A stretch of DNA of 64,000 nucleotides, from assembly GCF_004310395.1 (NCBI RefSeq), contig NZ_BFAX01000003.1:301333-365332 (forward strand). Direction: 5' to 3'. The notes below the pieces were generated by a model. That model made no database searches and was not told where the DNA came from. It saw only the letters and a list, made by a program, of their open reading frames with translations. Position 1 is the first letter of the stretch. The number at the start of each line of letters is the position of its first letter. The DNA comes from Methanofervidicoccus abyssi (lineage in GTDB: Archaea > AGJL01 > Methanococci > Methanococcales > Methanococcaceae). Shown here piece after piece: positions 55,830 to 64,000 of this stretch. The position numbers and the translations under genes were made by a program.

Positions 55830-57860
55830 TTATTTATAACCATTTCTAAATTTACTTAAAAATTTTGGAATATACTCAAGGGCATTTCTCAAGCTCATGG
55901 ATATATACTCGTCCTTTAGATACTTTCTCTTTCTCATCACCTCTCCCACCCATTGGTAAAACCTCCTGTCCTGAATAACAACGATACCATAGTCCCTCTC
56001 AGTTCTAATAAGTCTTCCTATCATCTGGATAACTCTAGTAGACATTATATGAAAAGATGTCATTAAGAAGGATTGCCAGTGGGCAGTCCTGGGATCTATA
56101 CCTCTTCTTAGTAATTTATCTTTTATCAATTTCTGTTCCCTGTTAAGTAGTGGAGTAGGTACTGGGAAAGGTAAACTGTCTATTATCACCATCGTGAGGG
56201 CCTCTCCTGGAATATCTACTCCTTCCGCAAATCTACCAGTTGCCAGGAGTACCCCCCCCTCCTTCTCAAAACGTTCTTTTAGTATTTTGGCATCCTTTCC
56301 ATCCATATCTGAGTGATAGCAGAATATTTTTCCTTTTAACTCAGAGGTTCTCTCCAACAGGTAGTTGTAGGCACTCTCAAGGTCCTCAAAACTTCTGAAG
56401 AGCACCAACGTATTGGCCTTTGTAGATTTTAGAAGTTTAAATATATTTTCATTCGCCTTCTTCCTTTTTAGATCCAAATTTCCCTCGTATTTCATATTTA
56501 CTCCGTCAGTTAAAGCTATTATCTTTCTCCTATCCTTTGAGAAGGGGCTATCTAAGATCAAAGTGTCAAAAGATTCCACTCCAGTTTTACGTCCATGTAT
56601 CTCTGGATTACCAATGGTAGCAGAGCAGTGTATTACTGTGGCATTATCGTAAAGTCTTTTGAGATAGGATGAAACAAATACAGGTACACATAGTAAGGCC
56701 TTTCCACTTCTATATACTACGAAATTATCATCTATAGACTTCAAGCCCCTTATCTCCTCTAAAAACTCTGTTAGAGACATGTCTGATAACTTTTTCTGGG
56801 ATACGTAGATATACTCCAAATATACAAAAGTATTTTCGTTGTAAACCTCAAATATTAACTCTTCCGTCTTCAACTCCTTCTTCTCCTCAAAAGAGAAGAT
56901 CTTATTCTTTATATTACGGATCTGGTAGTAACCATCTATTAAGACCCCAAGTACTGCTATATTCCATTTTGATGTCCCTATTATTTCTTCTCCGTAGTAA
57001 TCTAGGATGTATTTACACTCTTCAATGTCTGCATGTTTTACTACGTAGTTACGTACTATATTCCAAAAATCCTTCTCGTAATTTTCTATAGTATTATCGT
57101 TTAATGTTGGATATCTCTCTCTAAGTCTTCCAAGGTGTTTCTTCAATATAGCAGGGGCAAAGTAATAAGCCATCTCTCTCAACCTATAAAGTGCTGTCTC
57201 TGGATCTATCTTTATTGTAGCGGAGTTTCTGATACTTTTCTCGAGTTTATGAGCCTCATCACATATGATAACCTCAGTTTTTCTATTTACATCTATCTCT
57301 TCTTTTATATAGTAAAATACACTGTTGTTCATAACTAAGATATCCCCCTCTAAACAGTCTATCTTAGATTTCTGATAATCACAGATACAGAAGGGACAGT
57401 AGTACTTTATATCTTCGCCTATCTTTACAGGTTTTTTCGCTGTACCACATAATACACACTGAGTTCTCCTATTTGGTCTATGATAACATCTTTTGTTTAA
57501 CTTGCAGAAAATTCCATCTGCCTTACTTCCTTTAACCTTACAGATAAAATTGTTCTTTCCCATTATGAAGGAGACCTTTAAATTAGGTTTTAAGGCGTTT
57601 AGTTCTTCCAATATCCTCTCCTGCTGATCTATAGTTTCTGTAAGTATGATGATCCTCTTCCCTCTCTCTGCAAAGTATATAGTAGGGATAAGATAGGAAA
57701 GGGTTTTTCCCACACCTGTTGGAGCTTCTACTATAAGATTTTTCTTATTTTTGATGGAGTTAAATATCTTCTCCATCATCTTTACCTGTTGAGGCCGTAT
57801 TTTCTCATAGGGAAATTTCATCCTATAGAAAATTCTAAAATCTTCCAATGAGTACTTCAT
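55830..57860 (-). CDS. XPD/DinG-type Fe-S helicase
   Basis: 676 residues of the Rad3-related SF2 group. Motifs: VEAPTGVGKTLSYLIPTIYF (Walker A), a cysteine-rich region with about eight Cys (FICKVKGS, FCKLNKRC, CVLCG, CPFCIC at about 105-170) that probably holds a 4Fe-4S cluster, VIICDEAHKLEKSIRN (DEAH), VIHCSATIGNP, GRFAEGVDIPGEA and QMIGRLIRTERDYG (motif VI). It unwinds DNA 5'-to-3' in relatives. The extra cysteines (more than four) may mean a second metal site. Convergent with the remnants; upstream of the divergent protease gene. No frameshift. Confidence 0.88.
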   Translation of the reverse strand: MKYSLEDFRIFYRMKFPYEKIRPQQVKMMEKIFNSIKNKKNLIVEAPTGVGKTLSYLIPTIYFAERGKRIIILTETIDQQERILEELNALKPNLKVSFIMGKNNFICKVKGSKADGIFCKLNKRCYHRPNRRTQCVLCGTAKKPVKIGEDIKYYCPFCICDYQKSKIDCLEGDILVMNNSVFYYIKEEIDVNRKTEVIICDEAHKLEKSIRNSATIKIDPETALYRLREMAYYFAPAILKKHLGRLRERYPTLNDNTIENYEKDFWNIVRNYVVKHADIEECKYILDYYGEEIIGTSKWNIAVLGVLIDGYYQIRNIKNKIFSFEEKKELKTEELIFEVYNENTFVYLEYIYVSQKKLSDMSLTEFLEEIRGLKSIDDNFVVYRSGKALLCVPVFVSSYLKRLYDNATVIHCSATIGNPEIHGRKTGVESFDTLILDSPFSKDRRKIIALTDGVNMKYEGNLDLKRKKANENIFKLLKSTKANTLVLFRSFEDLESAYNYLLERTSELKGKIFCYHSDMDGKDAKILKERFEKEGGVLLATGRFAEGVDIPGEALTMVIIDSLPFPVPTPLLNREQKLIKDKLLRRGIDPRTAHWQSFLMTSFHIMSTRVIQMIGRLIRTERDYGIVVIQDRRFYQWVGEVMRKRKYLKDEYISMSLRNALEYIPKFLSKFRNGYK

Positions 57861-58024
57861 CTAATCACCAAAAGAGAATAGTTTATTTTTTATTCCAATC
57901 TTATGACAAAAAGTAAAAATTAATAACTTTGATTGGAAAGTAGTATATGTTAGTATAATATTTTATATTGTAAAAGATAAGGTAAAAAGTACTATATTAT
58001 TTTCAGAACTTACGGTGGGAAACT

Positions 58025-59143
58025 ATGACAACATTATCTACAACTGTAATTCTAATATTTCTCATACTCTGGATAATCCTAAACCTCTATTACTACAGGA
58101 GGGAAGGTGAGAGAGGTCTAAAAACATACTATGGGATCTTTGGTATACTGAGAACTTCTTGGGGCTTAAAGATTATAGATAAAATAGGTAAGTACAGATT
58201 TTGGCAGAAGATAGGTATCTTTCTAATACCTGTGTGTGTAGTAGTTAGTATCATCACATTTTACACCTTTGTAAATTCTACAGTAGGATTATTCAGTGGT
58301 TCAATACCTAAGGAAAGTTCAAGACCAATTATACTACTATTTGGAAATGTTATCCCATGGATTCCAGGAATTATAGCACTTGTATTAGGTATCACACTTC
58401 ATGAGTTAGCCCATGGTATCGTGGCCAGATCCTTTAACTTAAAGATAAAGAGTACGGGGTTGATCCTATTTCTCGGCATCCCCCTTGGAGCCTTTGTGGA
58501 GATAGGAGAGGAGTTTAAGAACGTCAGTAGGAAGGTAAGAGGTGCTGTGGCATCTGCAGGGCCTGTAGTAAATATACTGATATATCTCCTCGTACTTCTG
58601 GTAATCCCCTGTATATCCAATATACCATCTTCTCTAACTATTACAAAGGTGTTTAAAGATCTTCCAGCCAGTGGAGTTCTCAAGGAAGGGGATATAATAT
58701 ACTCCATAAATGGAAAGAGAATCACTTCTCTCTCAGATTTTCGTGAGGTTGTGAAAGGAATAGAGCCAAAGGAGAATATAACTATTACTGTTATTAGGGA
58801 GAATCAGATTAGAACTTTTGAATTAACTACATCTTCTGAAGGAAAAATAGGGATTGTCGTTGAACCTTCAAAATCCCTGTTATTTATAATAGAAACATTA
58901 TCCTGGACAGGTGTGTTGAATTTGATATTAGGTTTTTTCAACCTCTTACCTGCCCTACCTCTTGATGGGTTTCACATCTGGAACGCCCTCCCTGAGATAG
59001 TTAGAGATCTAAAGGCTAACAGTAGAGTAACAGAGACTATCTCAAAATATATGGAATATTTAATAAACGAGAGGAATCTAACTACTATGAGCATAACTAT
59101 ATGGTTTGTAATATTTGCTTCTATACTCTACTCCCTTATGTAG
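58025..59143 (+). CDS. Site-2-type intramembrane zinc metalloprotease with PDZ domain
   Basis: 372 residues with about six hydrophobic segments. The zinc site is HELAHG (HExxH) near residues 125-130 and the distal aspartate is in LPALPLDGFHIW. A PDZ domain (about 195-275; PASGVLKEGDIIYSINGKRI) lies between, on the outer face. M50 proteases cut transmembrane anti-sigma or regulatory proteins; the archaeal substrate is unknown. The active-site motif LDGFH replaces the more usual LDGGH. Start: ATG after TACGGTGGGAAACT. The rnp3 gene follows 22 bases on. Confidence 0.9.
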   Translation: MTTLSTTVILIFLILWIILNLYYYRREGERGLKTYYGIFGILRTSWGLKIIDKIGKYRFWQKIGIFLIPVCVVVSIITFYTFVNSTVGLFSGSIPKESSRPIILLFGNVIPWIPGIIALVLGITLHELAHGIVARSFNLKIKSTGLILFLGIPLGAFVEIGEEFKNVSRKVRGAVASAGPVVNILIYLLVLLVIPCISNIPSSLTITKVFKDLPASGVLKEGDIIYSINGKRITSLSDFREVVKGIEPKENITITVIRENQIRTFELTTSSEGKIGIVVEPSKSLLFIIETLSWTGVLNLILGFFNLLPALPLDGFHIWNALPEIVRDLKANSRVTETISKYMEYLINERNLTTMSITIWFVIFASILYSLM

Positions 59144-59165
59144 AAAAGTTAAAAGGTGTATATAA

Positions 59166-59870
59166 GTGGAGAACCCTGTGGATATAAATCACATCTTTGA
59201 TGAAAAAGGTATTAAACTACTTAAGGAGTTAGGATGGCATGGTTCCATCGTAGTCCAATATCATGATAATTACGATAAAAAAATTTTTGAAGAGGTTAAG
59301 GAGTATGGAGAAAGGGAAGGTTTGAAGATATACGCAGGTGTGAAGATAAAATCCGAATCTCCTAAGGAGTTAGTAAGATATGTGAAAAAATTTAGAAGTA
59401 AGGTAGATGTAATACTTGTAGAAGGAGGTATATTAAAGATAAACAGGCAGGCTTTAGAACTCCACGATGTGGATATACTTTCTACACCTGAGTTGAACAG
59501 ACGAGATAGTGGTATAGATCATGTCCTTGCTAGGCTTGGAAGTGTACATAGAGTGGCTATCGAGTTGAATTTTAAACAGGTGTTGATTAAGAGGAATCTC
59601 TACGAGAGGGCAAGGTTGCTATGGGCATTTAGGAGAAATATACATCTGGCAAAAAAGTTTAATATGCCTGTGGTGATTTCAAGTGGGGCGGAGAACATAT
59701 ACGGTATAAAGTCCCCCTATGATTTAAGAAGTTTCTTAAATACCTTAACAGGAGATCCTGTATATTCAAAGACTATTATGGAGTTTCCCTATAAGATTGC
59801 AGAGTATAGAGTGTATTTGAAGAGAGATAACGTTATAAGATACGGGGTGGAAGTTGTTGAAGAAGAGTGA
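59166..59870 (+). CDS. rnp3: Ribonuclease P protein component 3 (Rpp30)
   Basis: 234 residues of the TIM-barrel Rpp30 family. With Pop5 it activates RNase P RNA for tRNA 5' maturation. The GTG start at 59166 has GGTG upstream. Recognisable pieces are the DILSTPELNRRDSGIDHVLA segment, VAIELNFKQVL, and PVVISSGAENIYGIKSPYDL in the last barrel strands. The start is close to the protease stop, so they may be one transcript. Other RNase P subunits are not in the window. Confidence 0.87.
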   Translation: MENPVDINHIFDEKGIKLLKELGWHGSIVVQYHDNYDKKIFEEVKEYGEREGLKIYAGVKIKSESPKELVRYVKKFRSKVDVILVEGGILKINRQALELHDVDILSTPELNRRDSGIDHVLARLGSVHRVAIELNFKQVLIKRNLYERARLLWAFRRNIHLAKKFNMPVVISSGAENIYGIKSPYDLRSFLNTLTGDPVYSKTIMEFPYKIAEYRVYLKRDNVIRYGVEVVEEE

Positions 59871-59901
59871 AAATTAATCTCTCTATATTACTTATTTATT
59901 G

Positions 59902-60090
59902 TTATAGGAAATGTGACTTTAACCCTACAAGGACTACCAGTATTACAAAGATAACAAACAGAGTGATCAACTGAATCCTCATAACTCTCTTTCTCTTTTT
60001 TATATACTCATCCTTACATCTCTCCGAGCAGAAAGTTTCATCTGGTGGGATTGATATCCCACAGTTTAAACAGTGTCTATGTTTCTCCAT
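59902..60090 (-). CDS. Small zinc-ribbon membrane protein (DUF2116 type)
   Basis: 62 residues from the ATG at 60090. The N-terminal zinc site is CLNCGISIPPDETFC followed by SERC (CX2C-X10-CX3C), as in DUF2116/FYDLN-like ribbons. A lysine/arginine stretch precedes one hydrophobic helix (about 39-57), which anchors it in the membrane with the ribbon inside. Function is unknown. The start overlaps the last 14 bases of pyrH, so the two are translationally coupled. Confidence 0.8.
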   Translation of the reverse strand: MEKHRHCLNCGISIPPDETFCSERCKDEYIKKRKRVMRIQLITLFVIFVILVVLVGLKSHFL

Positions 60091-60781
60091 GGAAATCCCT
60101 TTTATTACCTGGTACAATTAAGGTACCATTATGTTTATTATCTATAACATTCATTATCTCTTCTGGAGTACCTTTGATAACTACTGTTTTCAGCTTTGCC
60201 CTATCTATTATCTTAGAGGCTAAAGGATCTACTATAGAAGAGGATCCTGCCACTATAGAAGAAGATTTAGTAATATCTACTAACTCTTTTGTTGTTAGGA
60301 GTTTTATCTTTTTTGCATCCTTATACTTCTTTGGATCCTTATTATAAACTCCATCTACGTTAGTTGCAATAACAAGTAGATCTGCTCCTATATACTCTGC
60401 CAAGGAAGCTGCAACAGCATCTGTGGTATGAGCAGGATGAGTACCTCCCATAACAACGATCTTGTTTAAACTTAGTATCATCTCAGCTTCCTTGAAATCC
60501 TCTGGTACCTTCTTTATAGAGTAATCTCCAAGGGCGGCAATTAAGATCATACTGTTCATCCTTGTAGCCAATATTCCTATCTCATCACAGAAGGCCTCGT
60601 TTGTAAACTCCCGAGCGATAGAGATGTATCTTCTAGCAACGTGCCCTCCTCCAACTACTACACAAACGTCATGTCCCATGTCTTTTATACTTTTAAATAC
60701 CTCAGCGTATTTCCTTATGTTTTCTGCATCTCCTTCCTTGGGCATAACAACTGAACCTCCTAATGCAAAGACTACTCTCAT
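60077..60781 (-). CDS. pyrH: UMP kinase
   Basis: 234 residues of the amino-acid kinase fold. It phosphorylates UMP to UDP with ATP. Landmarks are VVFALGGSVVMPKEGDAE, VCVVVGGGHVARRYISIA, MGGTHPAHTTDAVAA, ATNVDGVYNKDPKKYKDAKK, and SSIVDPLASKIIDRA. It is the shorter archaeal form. Start: ATG at 60781 with GGTAGAAGT upstream. The small zinc-ribbon gene overlaps its 3' end; the divergent Nudix gene is 153 bases away. Confidence 0.95.
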   Translation of the reverse strand: MRVVFALGGSVVMPKEGDAENIRKYAEVFKSIKDMGHDVCVVVGGGHVARRYISIAREFTNEAFCDEIGILATRMNSMILIAALGDYSIKKVPEDFKEAEMILSLNKIVVMGGTHPAHTTDAVAASLAEYIGADLLVIATNVDGVYNKDPKKYKDAKKIKLLTTKELVDITKSSSIVAGSSSIVDPLASKIIDRAKLKTVVIKGTPEEIMNVIDNKHNGTLIVPGNKRDFHGET

Positions 60782-60934
60782 ACTTCTACCTCTCTAACTT
60801 TGTAAAATACTAAAAAATAAAAAAATAAACTATTATAAAAAAGTTTATCGTAAATTATATATAGTATAAAATTTTATTGAAATAGAACATATTTTTAAGA
60901 TAGTTTTTAAATTATTAAATTTTAGATGATAAAC

Positions 60935-61372
60935 ATGAAAAGATATAAATCTCCCTCTCTAACAGTTGACGGTATCTTAGAAGTTGGTGGCAAGATACTA
61001 TTAGTAAAGAGAAAAAATCCTCCTTTTAAAGATTTTTGGGCGTTTCCAGGAGGTTTTGTAAACTATGGAGAAAGGACAGAAGAAGCTGTGGTGAGGGAGG
61101 TTTTTGAAGAGAGTGGGATAAAAACTAAGGTTAAGGATCTTCTAGGTGTATACTCAGATCCAAATAGAGATCCTCGAGGACATACTGTGTCTGTAGTATA
61201 TGTTTTAGAGTATATAGGAGGTTCTCCCAAGGGATTAGATGATGCTAAGGAAGCCAAATTTTTCAATATAGATGAAATAGAAGATATGGACTTAGCCTTC
61301 GATCATAAGACTATTTTTAGAGATTATTTAAAATTTAGAGATAAGAGGTGGCAGTATGGTAAAGTTCTGTAA
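60935..61372 (+). CDS. Nudix hydrolase (ADP-ribose pyrophosphatase-like)
   Basis: 145 residues. The Nudix box GGFVNYGERTEEAVVREVFEE then SGI matches GX5EX7REUXEEXGU fully, near residues 39-61. The preceding LVKRKNPPFKDFWAFPGG is typical of ADP-ribose or NADH-type hydrolases. Start at 60935 is preferred, though an ATG at 60926 is possible and the binding site is weak in both cases. The stop overlaps the start of the TFS gene by 17 bases, so they are coupled. Confidence 0.92.
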   Translation: MKRYKSPSLTVDGILEVGGKILLVKRKNPPFKDFWAFPGGFVNYGERTEEAVVREVFEESGIKTKVKDLLGVYSDPNRDPRGHTVSVVYVLEYIGGSPKGLDDAKEAKFFNIDEIEDMDLAFDHKTIFRDYLKFRDKRWQYGKVL

Positions 61373-61673
61373 AAAGTGTAACAACATAATGCTTCCAAAG
61401 AATGGTAAGTGGGTATGTACTGTATGTCACTTTGAGATAGAGATGAAAAAAGAAGACGAAACCTTTGTACTTAAAGAGAGAATAGAATCCAAGAAAAAAG
61501 AGATCGCAGTAATCGAGAATGTAAATACACTACCAACTACCAAGGTGGAGTGTCCTCAGTGTGGAAACTTAGAGGCTTTCTGGTGGCTTCAACAGACGAG
61601 ATGTGCAGATGAACCTGAGACAAGATTCTACAGATGTACAAAGTGCGGTTATACGTGGAGGGAGTATGATTAG
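61356..61673 (+). CDS. tfs: Transcript cleavage factor TFS
   Basis: 105 residues. The N-terminal zinc ribbon is CKKCNNIM...CTVCHF. The C-terminal TFIIS-like ribbon is CPQCGNLEAFWWLQQTRCAD, then EPETRFYRCTKCGYTWREYD; the acidic D-E pair in the loop reaches the RNA polymerase active site and stimulates transcript cleavage in stalled complexes. Start: ATG after AGGTGGCAGT. Overlaps the Nudix gene. Single copy in the window. Confidence 0.96.
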   Translation: MVKFCKKCNNIMLPKNGKWVCTVCHFEIEMKKEDETFVLKERIESKKKEIAVIENVNTLPTTKVECPQCGNLEAFWWLQQTRCADEPETRFYRCTKCGYTWREYD

Positions 61674-61864
61674 ATAAAAAAGAGGACAGAAAAAATTATA
61701 GTTATTATAAGTTTTAGCACATAACATTATTAAATTTATAATAGGTCCCAGTTCCTATTAAAAACGATAAAGATTCTAATTTTAATTATTTTTAGGGTTT
61801 ATTATTATTTATAGTATTAAAAAAATTAAGAATCATTAAAGTATTTGTCTGTTTTTTCAGTGTT

Positions 61865-62548
61865 TTAACACTTTTGAAGATTTATACCCTCTAAAAGTAT
61901 TTGTCCTGCCTTAATCCTCTTACATTCTTTCTCAGAGAACAGTTTAAACTTCCCTGCATTACAGAAGTGCTGAACTCTTAGCCCTATTCTTCTTAAAGTA
62001 TCTTTCTCCATCTTCTCCCCAAAAAATTCCTGAAGTGTCTTAGAAACCGCTCCACAGGGAGAATCTCTGATGATCTCTATGTTCCTTATGATGTTGTTGT
62101 TATCTAAGTAAATATTTACCATAGGTTTTCCAAAGTGTCTTAAGAATTCTCGTAATTGAGGGTAGTATTCCAGTTTGCCTCTCAGATATTTCTCATCCAA
62201 ATTACACAGTAGATCTGGACATACTACATTTTTAAACCTTTCCATCTGTCTCTTGAAGCCTTCACCTTTCCATATACCTATTATTATAAAAAGGTTTTTA
62301 TCTAAATTCTCTTGAGTATTGATTTCTTCTAAGAGGGTATAAGTGAGATCTGGATTTCTTAAATAGGTTATTAAAATATCGAAATTTTTAAGTTTTTTTA
62401 GTGTTTCTTCTTCTATCCTTATATCTTCAAAGTAGCCCTTATAATCCAATACAATATATTTACAGTAAAATTTCTTTTTTATAACCTCGTAGGCTCTATG
62501 CCCATACTTCCCATCTGAAACTATGGCAATCGATATTTTATCACTCAT
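61865..62548 (-). CDS. DUF166-family protein
   Basis: 227 residues of DUF166, an archaeal family sometimes listed as an odd thymidylate synthase candidate on weak evidence. Conserved features are the N-terminal VSDGKYGHRAYEVIKKKF, YLRNPDLTYTLLEEI, the cysteine pair region VVCPDLLCNLDE, and SPCGAVSKTLQEFFGE. The second cysteine cluster near the C-terminus (FCNAGKFKLFSEKEC) hints at a metal or Fe-S site. No thymidylate synthase catalytic motif is seen. Start: ATG after TCCTGTGATGTAA. Function unassigned. Confidence 0.8.
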   Translation of the reverse strand: MSDKISIAIVSDGKYGHRAYEVIKKKFYCKYIVLDYKGYFEDIRIEEETLKKLKNFDILITYLRNPDLTYTLLEEINTQENLDKNLFIIIGIWKGEGFKRQMERFKNVVCPDLLCNLDEKYLRGKLEYYPQLREFLRHFGKPMVNIYLDNNNIIRNIEIIRDSPCGAVSKTLQEFFGEKMEKDTLRRIGLRVQHFCNAGKFKLFSEKECKRIKAGQILLEGINLQKC

Positions 62549-62615
62549 TTACATCACAGGATTTATCATATTTCCATATATTTAGGTGTTTGAATATTTA
62601 TTTTTATAAAATAAA

Positions 62616-62691
62616 TGGTAGCCCGGCGCGGATTCGAACCGCGGTCCCGGGGTCCAAAGCCCCGGATGATAGGCCACTACACCACCGGGCT
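62616..62691 (-). tRNA. tRNA-Gln (anticodon UUG)
   Basis: On the minus strand, the acceptor stem AGCCCGG pairs with CCGGGCT, and the discriminator A is followed by an encoded CCA. The anticodon stem (CGGGG/CCCCG) encloses the loop CTTTGGA, giving anticodon UUG. The T arm is GCGGTTCGAATCCGC. No intron is visible. UUG reads CAA and, by wobble, CAG; its Glu-charged form is the substrate of GatDE, whose GatE subunit is encoded at 19569-21494. Confidence 0.95.
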
Positions 62692-63216
62692 ACTTCTAAA
62701 TATTTGGCAAAACTTTCATAGTTAATTCTTCTATTTATACTTTTCTATAATTAACATATTTAAATTAATTATGAATCTTAGAGAAACCTATTTTATCTTT
62801 CAGTACTAAAGAATTATCTGGAGAAAGATAATAGAAAACTCATCCTTCTAAAAATACAACAACGATAAAGATAAATAATAAATAAAGAAAAGATTTTAAA
62901 ATAAAAAACCTTATTACTTCGAATATAAATTTTTGAAAGTATTGGGTATTACCGATTCCTTTGGGTATTCTTTATACAATGGAGAATTTTCTCATCTCAT
63001 CTCAGTACAGTTAATGGTTTTATTTCTTACTAAATATTTTTTATTTTTTATAAGGTTGGAATTTTTTTATATATCTCTTTTTAATCACTAAGTTTGTAAG
63101 TATTATGAGGTATCTATAATGCTTATCATTTTTATTACGACTCTGATGGTTTTTGTTTAAGTGTAAAATAAGAACATAATTATTAATTTTAACTCCTCAC
63201 CTCCTGAGGTGAAAAT
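62692..63216. other. 525-base AT-rich interval
   Basis: No gene is supported between tRNA-Gln and the DUF371 gene. Long A/T runs prevail. The only clear structure is the palindrome at 63197-63212 beside the DUF371 start, listed separately. The tRNA promoter must lie in the first 50 bases, where AAATATTTA is the best TATA-like candidate. Confidence 0.45.
63197..63212 (+). promoter_or_regulatory. Palindrome that hides the ribosome binding site of the DUF371 gene
   Basis: TCACCTC, CT, GAGGTGA is a perfect 7-base inverted repeat. Its right arm is the Shine-Dalgarno sequence (GAGGTGA) five bases before the ATG, and its left arm is identical to the anti-Shine-Dalgarno end of 16S rRNA. In mRNA the arms would pair with a two-base gap that the hairpin must open to a small loop, so ribosome access could be limited. 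Confidence 0.5.
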
Positions 63217-63630
63217 ATGAAATCCTTCGTTATTACTGCAAGGGGGCATCCAAATGTTAAATGTACTCATAAAACCACGTTGGAGATTACAAAAGAAAAC
63301 TATTTAACATCAACTGGAGACTGTATAATAGGAATATCTGCAGATAAATCGATGTTGGACTTTCCAGAAGATTTCAGGGAGAAGATAAGAAATGCCGATA
63401 GAATAGTTGTTGAGATCCTGGTAGATGATCTAAGGGAGGTTATCGTTGGAAGGGGACATAGAGATCTTATCCTAAGCCATCCCACTGACATAGTAATTAG
63501 AAAGAGTACTTATATCTGTCCGAGAACCTTGATGATCTCTGCGAATAAAAGCGCTAGGGATATAGACCGAGAGATAGTTAAGAAACTAAGAGAAGGCGAT
63601 AAATTAACATTTAAAATAACTGTAGGTTAG
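63217..63630 (+). CDS. DUF371-family protein
   Basis: 137 residues of the archaeal DUF371 family. Typical pieces are TARGHPNVKCTHKTTLEIT at the start, GDCIIGISADKS, the GRGHRDLILSHPTDIVIRKS motif, and CPRTLMISANKSARDIDRE. A small beta-rich fold is likely and the histidine motif suggests metal or nucleic-acid binding, but the function is not known. Start: ATG after GAGGTGAAAAT, within a palindrome that could limit translation. Confidence 0.88.
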   Translation: MKSFVITARGHPNVKCTHKTTLEITKENYLTSTGDCIIGISADKSMLDFPEDFREKIRNADRIVVEILVDDLREVIVGRGHRDLILSHPTDIVIRKSTYICPRTLMISANKSARDIDREIVKKLREGDKLTFKITVG

Positions 63631-63663
63631 TTGTAATACTATATATAAAGTTTAGGTATTTTT

Positions 63664-64000
63664 TTACTCCATGTCCTCTGGCAACTTTGCAGCAATATCG
63701 TGATGTTCAGCTAGACCTAAGGCTGCAACAGCGCCAATTATTCCTTCTTCCCTATCAAATATCTTGACAACCTCTATGTTGTTCTTCTCCGCCACACCTA
63801 TAGCCTCCTCGATAGATACCATCTTTTCCTTTGCCTTATTTGTAAATATCTTCATACTCTTGGATGGGGTTATACCGTAGTATAGAGCCATAGCAGTTTT
63901 ATCAGATAAACTTCTCTCTTTGATAAAATCCCTAATTACTTCCTTAACCTTATACTTGTACTTAGGATACACTGCAAAGGTTAGGGCAACTGAGACGCAA
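63664..64000 (-). CDS. Partial protein, C-terminal part, resembling methanogenesis marker protein 11 / DUF1743
   Basis: About 112 C-terminal residues; the frame is open to the right window edge, so the start lies outside. The visible text (CVSVALTFAVYPKYKYKVKE, then SLSDKTAMALYYGIT) and the later SIEEAIGVAEKNNIEVV and EEGIIGAVAALGLAEH resemble the C-terminal half of the DUF1743 group, which includes tRNA-Ile2 agmatinylcytidine synthetase and marker protein 11. Marker 11 is my preferred call by recollection of its NCVS-type segment. A GTG at 63972 is unlikely to be the start because similarity continues upstream. Confidence 0.5.
   Translation of the reverse strand, partial: CVSVALTFAVYPKYKYKVKEVIRDFIKERSLSDKTAMALYYGITPSKSMKIFTNKAKEKMVSIEEAIGVAEKNNIEVVKIFDREEGIIGAVAALGLAEHHDIAAKLPEDME

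Overview
The window is AT-rich archaeal DNA from a methanogen of the order Methanococcales, probably a thermophile from a marine hydrothermal setting. The order-level call rests on a stand-alone energy-converting hydrogenase large subunit (EhbN type), methanogenesis marker proteins, archaeal TFB/TFS/GatE/Gar1/RNase P genes, GGTGA-type ribosome binding sites, and a KlbA ATPase carrying an alanine-1 mini-intein like the one known from Methanocaldococcus. A GC-rich Thermococcales-like insert fits a vent habitat. The species cannot be fixed by eye.

Region 1 (1-10,000) is an accessory island. All intact genes lie on the minus strand: a type I restriction pair (hsdR-hsdM), an operon of an unknown 418-residue protein, a broken 520-codon protein and a Cdc48-like AAA+ ATPase, and two membrane or exported proteins. 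Between the gene blocks sit GC-richer sequences of one family. They have integron attC-like architecture: AACG/CGTT outer arms, inner complementary arms and a variable loop. In minus-strand sense each lies 43-69 bases before the next gene start. I see no integron integrase. The best reading is an attC cluster lacking an integrase in an archaeon, carrying restriction, a candidate ATPase defence module and a toxin-antitoxin remnant. This is the main finding.

Region 2 (10,000-15,400) is a graveyard: remnants of a winged-helix gene, a DNA methylase, an F420-dependent methylene-H4MPT dehydrogenase (mtd), a TnpB and a frameshifted hisZ. Among them lie a Toprim protein, the riboflavin/F420-pathway reductase ArfC, a TM2-like membrane protein and a GC-rich DUF2202 lipoprotein gene.

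Region 3 (15,400-50,560) is mostly core genome: a metal-chelate ABC transporter, ArsR regulator, GatE, CobZ, Pth2, EhbN, marker protein 2, precorrin-2 dehydrogenase, Gar1, TFB, a KlbA-TadB-TadC pilus/secretion cluster, PurM, a K+ channel, a NodU-type carbamoyltransferase, archease, QueE, a CBS protein, cobyric acid synthase, PurL, an SF2 helicase, a glutaminase-first CobB/CobQ-like protein, HerA and AroA.

Region 4 (50,560-64,000) starts with a small accessory patch (helicase fragment plus an orphan protein). It returns to core genes: PP2C phosphatase, SMUBP2-like and XPD/DinG-like helicases, site-2 protease, Rpp30, UMP kinase, Nudix hydrolase, TFS, DUF166, tRNA-Gln(UUG), DUF371 and a partial marker-11-like gene. 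Several pathways recur: corrinoid and tetrapyrrole synthesis (CobZ, precorrin-2 dehydrogenase, CbiP, perhaps the glutaminase fusion), purine synthesis (PurM, PurL), Gln-tRNA formation (GatE with tRNA-Gln), tRNA maturation (archease, QueE, Rpp30) and DNA repair (HerA, helicases).
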